A DNA stretch of 64,000 nt from Halomonas sp. McH1-25 (GTDB lineage Bacteria; Pseudomonadota; Gammaproteobacteria; Pseudomonadales; Halomonadaceae), in assembly GCF_022348165.1 (NCBI RefSeq), contig NZ_JAKRFI010000003.1, positions 1-64,000 on the forward strand, written 5' to 3'. This document shows, in pieces, positions 20,065 through 27,882 of this stretch. Under the pieces are notes generated by a model. That model had not been told where the DNA came from and ran no database searches. It worked only from the letters and a program-made list of their open reading frames with translations. The position numbers and the translations under genes are program-made. Numbering within the stretch: the stretch's first letter is position 1; each line of letters starts with the position of its first letter.

Positions 20065-20384
20065 GATTTGTCTCCCTGATCCAGATGGCCCATGACCTCG
20101 CCGCGGAACCCATAGATGTGCCGCTTGCCGACGAAGGGAATCAGGGTCACCTCGCGGCTCTGGCCGGGCTCGAAGCGAATCGCCGTGCCTGCCGCCACAT
20201 CGAGGCGATAGCCGCGCGCCTTGTCGCGGTCGAAGACCAGCGCCGGGTTGGCCTCGGCAAAGTGGTAGTGCGAGCCGATCTGGATCGGCCGGTCGCCGGT
20301 ATTGGCAACCTCGACGGTGATGCGCTCGCGCCCCGCGCAGAGCTCGATCTCGCCGTCCTTCAATTGGTATTCACCGGGAATCAT
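20061..20384 (-). CDS. ureB: Urease beta subunit UreB
   Basis: A 107-residue structural subunit with MIPGEY at the N-terminus, the typical [26 protein letters not shown] block and the [12 protein letters not shown] segment, in the expected order. It forms the UreABC trimer unit. AGAGGGA precedes the ATG. It is separated from ureA by 158 bases that hold an inverted repeat, which is unusual because ureA and ureB normally abut. Confidence 0.99.
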
Positions 20385-20423
20385 TTGCTACATCCCTCTT
20401 CGTTACCGGCTGCCATAAAACAG

Positions 20424-20546
20424 CTAAAACTGAGCGAACGAAGGCCAGGCAAGGCGGCAAGCGACAAAAAAGCGGAGTTTACTTTTGTAAATGAGCAGTT
20501 TCTGTCGCGATGCCAACACGGCATGGCCGAGTGCAGCCAGTTTTAG
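20424..20546. repeat. Intergenic inverted repeat, copy B (between ureA and ureB)
   Basis: Termini CTAAAACTG (20424-20432) and CAGTTTTAG (20538-20546) are exact reverse complements. The interior shares with copy C the blocks AAAAAGCGGAGTTTAC, GTAAATGAG and ATGGCCGAG-x-GCAG. The right terminus overlaps the ureA stop codon (20543-20545). Confidence 0.7.
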
Positions 20547-20845
20547 ACGATTGGGCTATGAACCGTGACCAGCTTGGTACCGTCTGGAAACGTCGCCTCG
20601 ACCTGAACCTCATCGACCATTTCCGGCACGCCCTCCATCACGTCGTCACGGGTCAGGATTTCGCGCCCGTAGCTCATCAGCTCGGCAACGCTTCTGCCGT
20701 CGCGGGCGCCTTCCATGATCTCGGCGCTGATCAGCGCCACGGCCTCGGGGTAATTGAGCTTGAGGCCACGCGCCTTGCGGCGTTCGGCAAGCAATGCGGC
20801 GGTGAACAGCAGCAGCTTGTCCTTGTCTCTGGGGGTCAATTCCAT
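20543..20845 (-). CDS. ureA: Urease gamma subunit UreA
   Basis: A 100-residue structural subunit, the standard length. [14 protein letters not shown] at the start, [25 protein letters not shown] and VTVHSPI at the end are all diagnostic. The start at 20845 is set by family alignment and a GAAGGGA site; the reading frame stays open upstream to 20941 but is not homologous there. Its stop codon lies inside an inverted repeat. Confidence 0.99.
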   Translation of the reverse strand: MELTPRDKDKLLLFTAALLAERRKARGLKLNYPEAVALISAEIMEGARDGRSVAELMSYGREILTRDDVMEGVPEMVDEVQVEATFPDGTKLVTVHSPIV

Positions 20846-20913
20846 GGCGGTTGTCCCTTCTTCTGTGTTCCGTTGAAAACTGGCGTTGTCGGTAGTCTCA
20901 AAACCCCAAGGGC

Positions 20914-21813
20914 TCAGGTAAGCCAGATACGCGGCACGCATGCCTCACGCCCGCACAGCGAGGGACGCAGCGCGCTCCAGGCACGCTGACAGAGATCCCA
21001 GGCTTCGTTGCGGGAGTCGCCGAGGTAGCGCAGCAATAGCACGTCGTGGCGCAGCGTCACCGCCCAACGCGGCGAGGCCGGCAGGGCGTCTCTCAGCATT
21101 TCGACGCACGCAGAAGGCGACTCGAGCCCCACACCCCACAACGTGGCCTGTACCGTCGCCCCGCCCTGCCCCCAGCGTCCGCGAAAGCGCGGATGCTGGG
21201 GATCCAGCGGTTGACGTTCCAGCCATAGCGGCCGGTCCTCGCGGATCAGGCGGAAGCGCTGCTCGATCCGTCCGCTTTCGAACGGCAAGCGGCTGGCGGG
21301 TCGACCCAGCGCCAGGACTTCCCAGCCCAGACAACGGGCGTCGCTATCCAACGCGATCTCGGTGGTCTGCACGCCACGCGAGCCGTCGAAGCACAGGGTT
21401 TCCTGGGGCAGCCATTCGAGACAGCCGCCGCTGGCGACGTTGAGACGCACGTGCTGCCCCCAGCCCACGCCCTGGCTGTCGGCGCGGTAGAGCTTGGCCG
21501 CTGCCGGAGTGGTGAGCAGGGCATGCGCCCCGGCCTCTACCGCAGCGTCAATGCGCAACTCATCGCCACTGACCAGTCCACCGGGCGGATGCAGCAGATA
21601 AACGTGACACACCCCGCCCTCGGGATAGAACGGGCGCTGCACCCGCAGTGGCCCGCTATGCCGGGCACGCACCAGCCGGGTGCATTCGCTGTCGCCGCTC
21701 ATGTCTTTGCGAAAGCCCAGATCGATCGAGGCGGCCCAGCGCCGCCCGGCGTCGAAGCGATGCCCCGAGTCGCCGGGCAGGGCTTTGCCACATAGCGAAG
21801 TCAGAGCCGTCAT
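20914..21813 (-). CDS. ureD: Urease accessory protein UreD
   Basis: A 299-residue scaffold protein that binds apo-urease and recruits UreF-UreG. Family blocks visible: [39 protein letters not shown] and [13 protein letters not shown]. Its ATG overlaps the urtE stop in an ATGA arrangement, so urea transport and urease assembly are translationally coupled here. Confidence 0.97.
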   Translation of the reverse strand: MTALTSLCGKALPGDSGHRFDAGRRWAASIDLGFRKDMSGDSECTRLVRARHSGPLRVQRPFYPEGGVCHVYLLHPPGGLVSGDELRIDAAVEAGAHALLTTPAAAKLYRADSQGVGWGQHVRLNVASGGCLEWLPQETLCFDGSRGVQTTEIALDSDARCLGWEVLALGRPASRLPFESGRIEQRFRLIREDRPLWLERQPLDPQHPRFRGRWGQGGATVQATLWGVGLESPSACVEMLRDALPASPRWAVTLRHDVLLLRYLGDSRNEAWDLCQRAWSALRPSLCGREACVPRIWLT

Positions 21814-22508
21814 ACCGTCAGGTGCTGTTTGATCAGGTCGTCGGAAAGTTCGTCGACACCGCCCTTGGCGACTGTACGCCCGCGGTCGAGTATCACGAAA
21901 CGGTCGGCGAACTTGCGCACGAAAGGCAACTTTTGCTCGGCTAGCAGCACGGTCATGCCATCCTCGCGGTTGAGCTTGCGGATCACTTCGCCGATCTCGG
22001 CAACGATATTGGGCTGGATACCCTCGCCCGGCTCGTCGAGGATCAACAGGCGTGGCTCGAGCACCAGGGCGCGGCCGATCGCCAGTTGCTGCTGCTGGCC
22101 ACCGGACAGATCGCCGCCTCGCCGATGGCGCATCTCCTTGAGCACCGGGAACAGCTCATAGATACGCTCGGGAATCGTGCGTTGCTTGTCGCGCCGCGCC
22201 GCCAGGCCGGTACACAGGTTCTCCTCCACCGTAAGCAGCGAGAAGATCTGGCGCCCTTGGGGCACGTAGCCGATGCCCAACCTTGAGCGGTCCTCGATGC
22301 GTTTCTGGGTCAGTTCTGTGTCGCCGTCGTAGCGCAGCGAGCCGCTCTTTACCGGAACTTCACCCATCACGCACTTGAGCAGCGTGGTCTTGCCTACGCC
22401 GTTACGCCCCATCACGCAGGTGCATTCACCCTGGGGCACGTCCAGCGTGAGGTCCCACAGCGTGTGGCTCTCGCCATAGAACTGGTTGAGCTTGTCGACT
22501 TGCAGCAT
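21810..22508 (-). CDS. urtE: Urea ABC transporter ATP-binding subunit UrtE
   Basis: A 232-residue branched-chain-amino-acid-type ABC ATPase. Walker A GRNGVGKTT (about 35-43), Q-loop GYVPQGRQIFSLLTVEENL, signature LSGGQQQQLAIGRAL (about 134-148) and Walker B LLILDEPGEGIQPNIV are intact. The MLQVDKLNQFYGESHTLW start is the family norm. Its start overlaps the urtD stop by one base (TGATG) and its stop overlaps ureD. Confidence 0.97.
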   Translation of the reverse strand: MLQVDKLNQFYGESHTLWDLTLDVPQGECTCVMGRNGVGKTTLLKCVMGEVPVKSGSLRYDGDTELTQKRIEDRSRLGIGYVPQGRQIFSLLTVEENLCTGLAARRDKQRTIPERIYELFPVLKEMRHRRGGDLSGGQQQQLAIGRALVLEPRLLILDEPGEGIQPNIVAEIGEVIRKLNREDGMTVLLAEQKLPFVRKFADRFVILDRGRTVAKGGVDELSDDLIKQHLTV

Positions 22509-23332
22509 CAGATTCCCTCCCCCAGATAGACTTCGACCACGCGGGGATCGCTGGAAACCTGATCCATGCTGCCCTCGGCGAGTACGCTGCCCTGATGCAG
22601 CACCGTGACCTTGCGGGCGATCGAACGCACGAAGCCCATATCGTGCTCGACCACCACCACCGACTGCTTGCCGGCCAGGCTGGTCAATAATTCGCCGGTA
22701 CGTTCCATTTCCTGTTCGGTCATGCCGGCCACCGGCTCGTCGACCAGCAGCAGGCGCGGGCGCTGCATCAGTAGCATGCCGATCTCCAGCCATTGCTTCT
22801 GACCGTGGGAGAGGATGCCTGCGGCACGATCCCGCTCGGCTTGCAGGCCGGTCATCGCCAACACCTCGTCGATGCGATCGCGGGCCTCGCCGGACAACCT
22901 GGCGACCAGGGTGGGCATGACGCGCTTGTCGGCGCTCATCGCCAGCTCCAGGTTCTCGAACACGCTCAGTGCCTCGAACACCGTGGGTTTCTGGAACTTG
23001 CGACCGATACCCAGAGTGGCGATTTCCGGCTCGTTCATGGTCAACAGGTTGTGGCGGCTGCCGAACCACACCTGACCACGATCGGGTTTGGTCTTGCCGG
23101 TGATGATATCCATCATGGTGGTCTTGCCGGCGCCGTTAGGGCCGATGATGCAGCGTAGTTCACCATCGTCGATGGTCAGGTTGAGATCGTCGATCGCCTT
23201 GAAGCCGTCGAAACTGACGCTGACATCCTCGAGATAGAGAATCGGACCGTGACGTACGTCGACGGGCGACTCGTCGGGAACCAGGAACTCGAACACCCGA
23301 TCCCGGTTCGCCAGCGATTGCAGAATGCTCAT
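22508..23332 (-). CDS. urtD: Urea ABC transporter ATP-binding subunit UrtD
   Basis: A 274-residue ABC ATPase of the LivG type. Walker A GPNGAGKTT is near 67, signature LSHGQKQWLEIGM near 171 (HGQ variant typical of UrtD), and Walker B LLLVDEPVAGMTEQEM near 190. The N-terminal 35 residues before the ABC domain are normal for UrtD. The start at 23332 overlaps the urtC stop by 4 bases. The much longer open frame upstream is a shadow of urtC. Confidence 0.97.
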   Translation of the reverse strand: MSILQSLANRDRVFEFLVPDESPVDVRHGPILYLEDVSVSFDGFKAIDDLNLTIDDGELRCIIGPNGAGKTTMMDIITGKTKPDRGQVWFGSRHNLLTMNEPEIATLGIGRKFQKPTVFEALSVFENLELAMSADKRVMPTLVARLSGEARDRIDEVLAMTGLQAERDRAAGILSHGQKQWLEIGMLLMQRPRLLLVDEPVAGMTEQEMERTGELLTSLAGKQSVVVVEHDMGFVRSIARKVTVLHQGSVLAEGSMDQVSSDPRVVEVYLGEGI

Positions 23333-24456
23333 GCGGTAGCCTCCTTGGCACCCTTGGCCGATGCGGCGGGCGTGCTGCGCTTGCGCTTGGCAAACAAGCC
23401 TGCCAGTCCTTGCGGTAACATCACCGTGGCGACCACGAACAGCCCGCCAAGTGCGAACAGCCACGCGTCGGGCATCACCCCGGTGAATACGGTCTTGGCA
23501 TAGTTGACCAGGATGGCGCCGATGACGGCGCCGTAGAGCGTCGCCCGGCCGCCCAGCGCGACCCACACCACGATCTCGATGGAGAACAGCGGCGAGAACA
23601 CACTGGGATTGATGATGCCGACCTGAGGTACATACAGTGCGCCGGCGATCCCGGCGAGCATCGCCGAGACCACGAACACGAACAGCTGCACGCGCTCGAC
23701 CCGGTAGCCCAGGAAGCGGGTACGCGCCTCGGCGTCCCGCGAGGCCACGCAGACCCGGCCCAGCTTGCTGGAGACGATGGCACGACACAGCCAATAGCCC
23801 AGCCCCAGGGCGATGCCGGAGGCCACGAACAGGCCCAGGCGAGTGCTGTCGGCGCTGAGGTCGAAGGTCAGCAGCTCCTTGAAATCGGTCAGGCCGTTGT
23901 TGCCGCCGAAGCCCATCTCGTTGCGGAAGAAGGCCAGCATCAGGGCAAAAGTCAGCGCCTGGGTGATGATCGACAGGTACACGCCGGTGACCCGCGAGCG
24001 GAAGGCCAGGAAGCCGAACACCAGCGCCAGCAGACCGGGGGCCAGAAGTACCATCAGGAAGGCAAACCACGCCATGTCGAAGCCATGCCAGTACCAGGGC
24101 AGCGACTCCCAATTGAGGAACACCATGAAGTCCGGCAGTACCGGATCGCCGTAGACGCCGCGATCGCCGATCTGACGCATCAGGTACATGCCCATGGCAT
24201 AACCGCCCAGAGCGAAGAAGGCGCCATGGCCCAGGCTGAGGATGCCCAGATAGCCCCACACCAGATCCACCGCCACGGCAAGCAGGGCATAACACAGATA
24301 CTTGCCGAGCAGCGTTACGGTGTAGGTGGAGACATGCAGCGGATGCCCGGCGGGCAACAGCAGGTTGAGCAGGCAGACGGCGACCAGTGCCGCGGTCAGC
24401 ACGCCGATGAAGACTTGCGTATTACGTTCGGTAGCCGGTTTGGCGAGCCAGTGCAT
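23329..24456 (-). CDS. urtC: Urea ABC transporter permease UrtC
   Basis: A 375-residue LivM-type permease with about ten hydrophobic segments. The segment LGKYLCYALLAVAVDLVWGYLGILSLGHGAFFALGGYAMGMYLM is highly characteristic of UrtC. GGAGGG lies 8 bases before the ATG. It follows urtB after three bases. Confidence 0.97.
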   Translation of the reverse strand: MHWLAKPATERNTQVFIGVLTAALVAVCLLNLLLPAGHPLHVSTYTVTLLGKYLCYALLAVAVDLVWGYLGILSLGHGAFFALGGYAMGMYLMRQIGDRGVYGDPVLPDFMVFLNWESLPWYWHGFDMAWFAFLMVLLAPGLLALVFGFLAFRSRVTGVYLSIITQALTFALMLAFFRNEMGFGGNNGLTDFKELLTFDLSADSTRLGLFVASGIALGLGYWLCRAIVSSKLGRVCVASRDAEARTRFLGYRVERVQLFVFVVSAMLAGIAGALYVPQVGIINPSVFSPLFSIEIVVWVALGGRATLYGAVIGAILVNYAKTVFTGVMPDAWLFALGGLFVVATVMLPQGLAGLFAKRKRSTPAASAKGAKEATA

Positions 24457-24459
24457 GGA

Positions 24460-26082
24460 TCAGCCCTCCGCCGCACGGCCCTTCTGCGGAAAGAGTCCGC
24501 GAGGGCGTTTCTGAATGAACAGGATGATGAACACCAGCACGATGATCTTGGCGAGAATGGCGCCGGCCCAAGGCTCGAGGACCTGATTGATGACGCCCAG
24601 CGACATGCCGGCGACCAGCGTGCCCCACAGATTGCCGACCCCGCCGAACACCACCACCATGAACGAGTCGATAATGTAGCTCTGGCCGAGGTTGGGTCCG
24701 ACATTGGTGAGCTGCGACAGCGCCACGCCGGCAAGCCCGGCCACGCCGGAGCCCAGCGCGAAGGTCATGATGTCGACGCGCGTGGCGCGGATACCCATGG
24801 CACGCGCCATGGCGCGGTTCTGCGTCACTGCACGCACTTCCAGCCCCAGACGGGTCTTGCGCATCACCAGCATGAGACCGGCGAACACCACCAGCGCAAA
24901 GCCCAGCACGTAGAGACGGTTGAGGGTCAGCGACAGTGCCTCGTTGATGACCAGCGAACCGCTCATCCACTCCGGCGTCACCACGGTACGGTTGAGCGGC
25001 GAAATCAGCGTACGCACCAGTTGCTGCAGGATCAGACTGACGCCGAAGGTGGCCAGCAGAGTCTCCAGCGGGCGGCCCTTGAGGAAGCGGATCACGCTGC
25101 GCTCGATGATGATGCCGGCGATCGCCGCGACCAGAAAGCCGGCGGGAATCGACAGGATCAGTGCCAGCCCGGGCTGGCCCGGCAGCAGTTGCTGCATCAT
25201 CCAAGTGGTATAGGCGCCGAGCATGATCAGCTCGCCATGCGCCATGTTGATCACGCCCATGACGCCGAAGGTGATGGCCAGGCCGATGGCGGCCAGTACA
25301 AGCACCGAACCCAGGCTAAGCCCGAAATAGAGCGTCTGGGCGGCACGGTTGAGTTTGAGCTTTTGTTCGATGCTCGCCAGGGCCCGCTGGGCGGCTTCGG
25401 CGGCCTCACCCTCGCCGGCGGCAACGCCATTGAGCGCGGCGCGTACGGCAGGATTCAGACTTCCCGATAGCGTGTCGATGGCAGCGTTGACGGCTGCGCT
25501 ATCGCCGCTTTGCAGCCGATAAATGGCCAGGGCCTGGGCAAGCTTCTCCCGCACGGCCGGGCTCTCCTCGGCGTCGAGACGTGCTGTCAGGGGCTCGGCC
25601 AGATTCGCATCGACTTTGCCGAGCAGCCGATCGGCGCTGGCCAGGCGCTCCTGCACTGTGGGGGCATCGAGATCGAGAACGGCCATGGCACTGCGCAACT
25701 GGTTGCGCAGTGCGTTGTTGATGGTGATGCGATCGATATTGCGTCGCGAAACCTCGCCCAGGGGCGCGTCGTCTACGGCGTCGATGACCGTCCAGTCACG
25801 GCCGCTATTATCGGTGACGATGACGAAACGACCGCTGTCCTCGAGACGCTGCAGCTTGCCGTCGAGCAGTGCGGTCAACCAGGTGCGCGTACGAGAATGG
25901 CCGCTGGCGATCAGGGCCTGGATGGCCTCGCCCTTGGCGGCATAGGAATCCGAGGCCAGGGCGACCAGTTCGGGGGGAGCATCCTGGTCTGCGGCGTCGA
26001 TCTGCTGTGCGAGGACGGGAAAGGTCAACGCAACACAACACCAGAACAGGAGCGAGACTTGAATTGTCCGCAGGAGGTTCAT
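24460..26082 (-). CDS. urtB: Urea ABC transporter permease UrtB with N-terminal periplasmic domain
   Basis: A 540-residue protein. A signal-like N-terminus (MNLLRTIQVSLLFWCCVALTFPVLA) and about 230 residues of helical, HEAT-like sequence precede a LivH-type permease domain starting near LNRAAQTLYFGLSLGSVLVLAAIGLAITFGVMGVINMAHGELIMLGAY. This long form is the usual UrtB of urea systems. Start ATG at 26082 with AGGAGG is preferred over the frame opening further up at 26226. It is separated from urtA by a hairpin. Confidence 0.95.
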   Translation of the reverse strand: MNLLRTIQVSLLFWCCVALTFPVLAQQIDAADQDAPPELVALASDSYAAKGEAIQALIASGHSRTRTWLTALLDGKLQRLEDSGRFVIVTDNSGRDWTVIDAVDDAPLGEVSRRNIDRITINNALRNQLRSAMAVLDLDAPTVQERLASADRLLGKVDANLAEPLTARLDAEESPAVREKLAQALAIYRLQSGDSAAVNAAIDTLSGSLNPAVRAALNGVAAGEGEAAEAAQRALASIEQKLKLNRAAQTLYFGLSLGSVLVLAAIGLAITFGVMGVINMAHGELIMLGAYTTWMMQQLLPGQPGLALILSIPAGFLVAAIAGIIIERSVIRFLKGRPLETLLATFGVSLILQQLVRTLISPLNRTVVTPEWMSGSLVINEALSLTLNRLYVLGFALVVFAGLMLVMRKTRLGLEVRAVTQNRAMARAMGIRATRVDIMTFALGSGVAGLAGVALSQLTNVGPNLGQSYIIDSFMVVVFGGVGNLWGTLVAGMSLGVINQVLEPWAGAILAKIIVLVFIILFIQKRPRGLFPQKGRAAEG

Positions 26083-26124
26083 GCGGGTGTCCTTTGAGTG
26101 GCGTGTGGTTGTGGCTGTTGGGTG

Positions 26125-26150
26125 CGATCCGGCCGCTTGCGGCCGGATCG
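26125..26150 (-). promoter_or_regulatory. Hairpin between urtA and urtB
   Basis: CGATCCGGCC (26125-26134) and GGCCGGATCG (26141-26150) form a perfect 10-bp stem with the 6-base loop GCTTGC. There is no T-tract. Similar hairpins after binding-protein genes often stabilise the upstream message so that more binding protein than permease is made. Confidence 0.6.
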
Positions 26151-26159
26151 TGATGCGTA

Positions 26160-27470
26160 TTACTGGCTGGCTGCTTGTGCTTCGCCGCCGCCACAGCTCT
26201 TCTCGACCACGTTGTAATTGCCGCACTCCAGCGGCTTGCGCCAGTCGCTGATCAGATCGCGCGAGCCGGGCAGGTAGTCGGACCAGGCATCGCCGGCCAC
26301 GGTGGATGGGGTCTGCCAGACGATCGAGAACTGGCCGTTGTCCTGGATTTCGCCGATCAGCACCGGCTTGGTGATGTGATGGTTGGGCATCATCGCCGCG
26401 TAGCCGCCGGACAGGTTGGGCACGCTCACGCCGATGATCGCGTCCTTGACCGCATCGACGTCAGTGGTGCCGGCTTTCCTGACCGCTTCCTTCCACATAT
26501 TGAAGCCGATGTAGTGGGCTTCCATGGGATCGTTGGTCACGGCGCTCTCGTCGCCGGTGTATTCGATCCAGTTGTCGATGAAATCGTAGTTGGCATCGGT
26601 GTCGACGCTCATGAAGTAGTTCCAGGCGGCCAGGTGACCGACCAACGGCGCCGTGTCGATGCCCGAGAGTTCCTGTTCGCCCACCGAGAAGGCAATGACC
26701 GGGATGTCGGCGGCATCGATGCCCTGGTTGCCCAGCTCGCGATAGAACGGCACGTTGGCGTCGCCGTTGATGGTCGAGACCACGGCAGTCTTCTTGCCGG
26801 CGCTGCCGAAACGCTTGATCTCGGAGACGATGTTCTGCCAATCGGAGTGCCCGAACGGCGTGTAGTTGATCATGATGTCTTCCTGCGCCACGCCGTGATC
26901 CTTGAGATAGGCCTCGAGAATCTTGTTGGTGGTACGCGGGTAGACGTAATCGGTCCCGGCCAGCACCCAGCGCTCGACGCCGACGTTGTTCATCAGATAG
27001 TCGACGGCGGGAATCGCCTGCTGGTTGGGGGCGGCGCCGGTATAGAAGACGTTCTCGGAGGACTCCTCGCCTTCATACTGCACCGGATAGAACAACAAGC
27101 CGTTGAGTTCCTCGACGACCGGCAATACCGACTTGCGCGATACGGAGGTCCAGTTGCCGAAAATCACGTCGACCTGGTCCTGCTCCAGTAGCTGACGCGC
27201 CTTCTCGGCGAACAGCGGCCAGTCGGAGGCCGGATCGACGACTACCGGCTCGAGCTGGCGGCCCAGCAAGCCACCCTGCGCGTTCTGCTGTTCGATCAGC
27301 ATCAGCATGGTGTCCTTCAGCGTCGATTCGCTGATCGCCATGGTGCCGGACAACGAATGCAGGATGCCCACCTTGATGGGGTCGTCTTCCTGAGCGAATG
27401 CCGGGAAGGACATGCCCATGGCCACCAGAGAGGTCGCCAGCCAGCGAGAGGAAACTTGCCACTTCTTCAC
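26160..27470 (-). CDS. urtA: Urea ABC transporter substrate-binding protein UrtA
   Basis: A 436-residue periplasmic binding protein with a signal peptide (KKWQVSSRWLATSLVAMGMSFPAFA). DDPIKVGILHSLSGTMAISESTLKD follows, then NVFYTGAAPNQQAIPAVDYL and VYPRTTNKILEAYLK, which are typical UrtA blocks. The start codon is GTG (27468-27470) with AAGGAG 7 bases ahead. It is the first gene of a leftward operon of at least 13 genes (urtABCDE-ureDABC-ureEFG-hupE) and has a sigma-54 promoter 74 bases upstream. Confidence 0.97.
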   Translation of the reverse strand: MKKWQVSSRWLATSLVAMGMSFPAFAQEDDPIKVGILHSLSGTMAISESTLKDTMLMLIEQQNAQGGLLGRQLEPVVVDPASDWPLFAEKARQLLEQDQVDVIFGNWTSVSRKSVLPVVEELNGLLFYPVQYEGEESSENVFYTGAAPNQQAIPAVDYLMNNVGVERWVLAGTDYVYPRTTNKILEAYLKDHGVAQEDIMINYTPFGHSDWQNIVSEIKRFGSAGKKTAVVSTINGDANVPFYRELGNQGIDAADIPVIAFSVGEQELSGIDTAPLVGHLAAWNYFMSVDTDANYDFIDNWIEYTGDESAVTNDPMEAHYIGFNMWKEAVRKAGTTDVDAVKDAIIGVSVPNLSGGYAAMMPNHHITKPVLIGEIQDNGQFSIVWQTPSTVAGDAWSDYLPGSRDLISDWRKPLECGNYNVVEKSCGGGEAQAASQ

Positions 27471-27543
27471 GATGGAACTCCTTGCGCTTGTGTTGTTATC
27501 GATGCATGAGCGGCCTAACGCCGCGCCATTGTCGATCTCTATC

Positions 27544-27558
27544 GCAAGGGATGTGCCA
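27544..27558 (-). promoter_or_regulatory. Sigma-54 promoter of the urt-ure operon
   Basis: On the minus strand the sequence is TGGCAC-ATCCC-TTGC, a perfect match to the core -24/-12 pattern TGGCAC-N5-TTGC. It lies 74-88 bases before the urtA GTG, giving an expected start site near 27532 and a leader of about 60 bases. Nitrogen control by NtrC is the usual partner. Confidence 0.75.
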
Positions 27559-27635
27559 ACTACCCAAAAGTCCAGGAAAAACGTTTAATGACAATAGGTT
27601 GAAAGAACCACGCCATGACCGACTCAGGACAATGC

Positions 27636-27650
27636 GCACCTGGGCGGTGC
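27636..27650. promoter_or_regulatory. NtrC-like enhancer site 1
   Basis: GCACC-TGGGC-GGTGC matches the NtrC consensus core GCACC-N5-GGTGC. It lies roughly 100-120 bases upstream of the predicted sigma-54 start site. Confidence 0.6.
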
Positions 27651-27697
27651 AGCAATTGCACCATCATGGCTCAACCGTCCGGCTGTGAAAAAGGGCG

Positions 27698-27714
27698 TGC
27701 ACACAATCGGTGCA
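27698..27714. promoter_or_regulatory. NtrC-like enhancer site 2
   Basis: TGCACA-CAATC-GGTGCA matches TGCACC-N5-GGTGCA at 11 of 12 defined positions. It lies about 165-182 bases upstream of the predicted start site, a normal enhancer distance. The whole gap 27471-27882 holds these sites, the promoter and the next terminator. No convincing gene was seen in it. Confidence 0.6.
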
Positions 27715-27801
27715 TCTGTATACGAAATGCCATTGAAAAGAAAACAATCCAACTATCAGGACAAGTAGAAAAGGTCGGTCTGTTGCGTAACGGACAATGC
27801 A

Positions 27802-27834
27802 ATCCGGCTCGACAGGCAGCCTGCCGAGCCGGAT
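27802..27834 (-). terminator. Hairpin after the acyl-CoA dehydrogenase gene
   Basis: ATCCGGCTCG (27802-27811) pairs perfectly with CGAGCCGGAT (27825-27834), and the loop contains a further GCAGGC/CCTG pairing. It lies 49-81 bases past the stop of the leftward gene. The T-tract is weak. Confidence 0.5.
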
Positions 27835-27882
27835 CCGCCCGGGTCTCGGGCCGGAAGGCGGGATCGTTAGCGCTGACGGCAG

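Noticed and set aside
22508-24295. 595-codon reading of urtD with a long N-terminal extension
   Set aside because: The extra 320 residues are an Arg/Gly-rich shadow of urtC; the UrtD family starts at MSILQSLANRD (23332).
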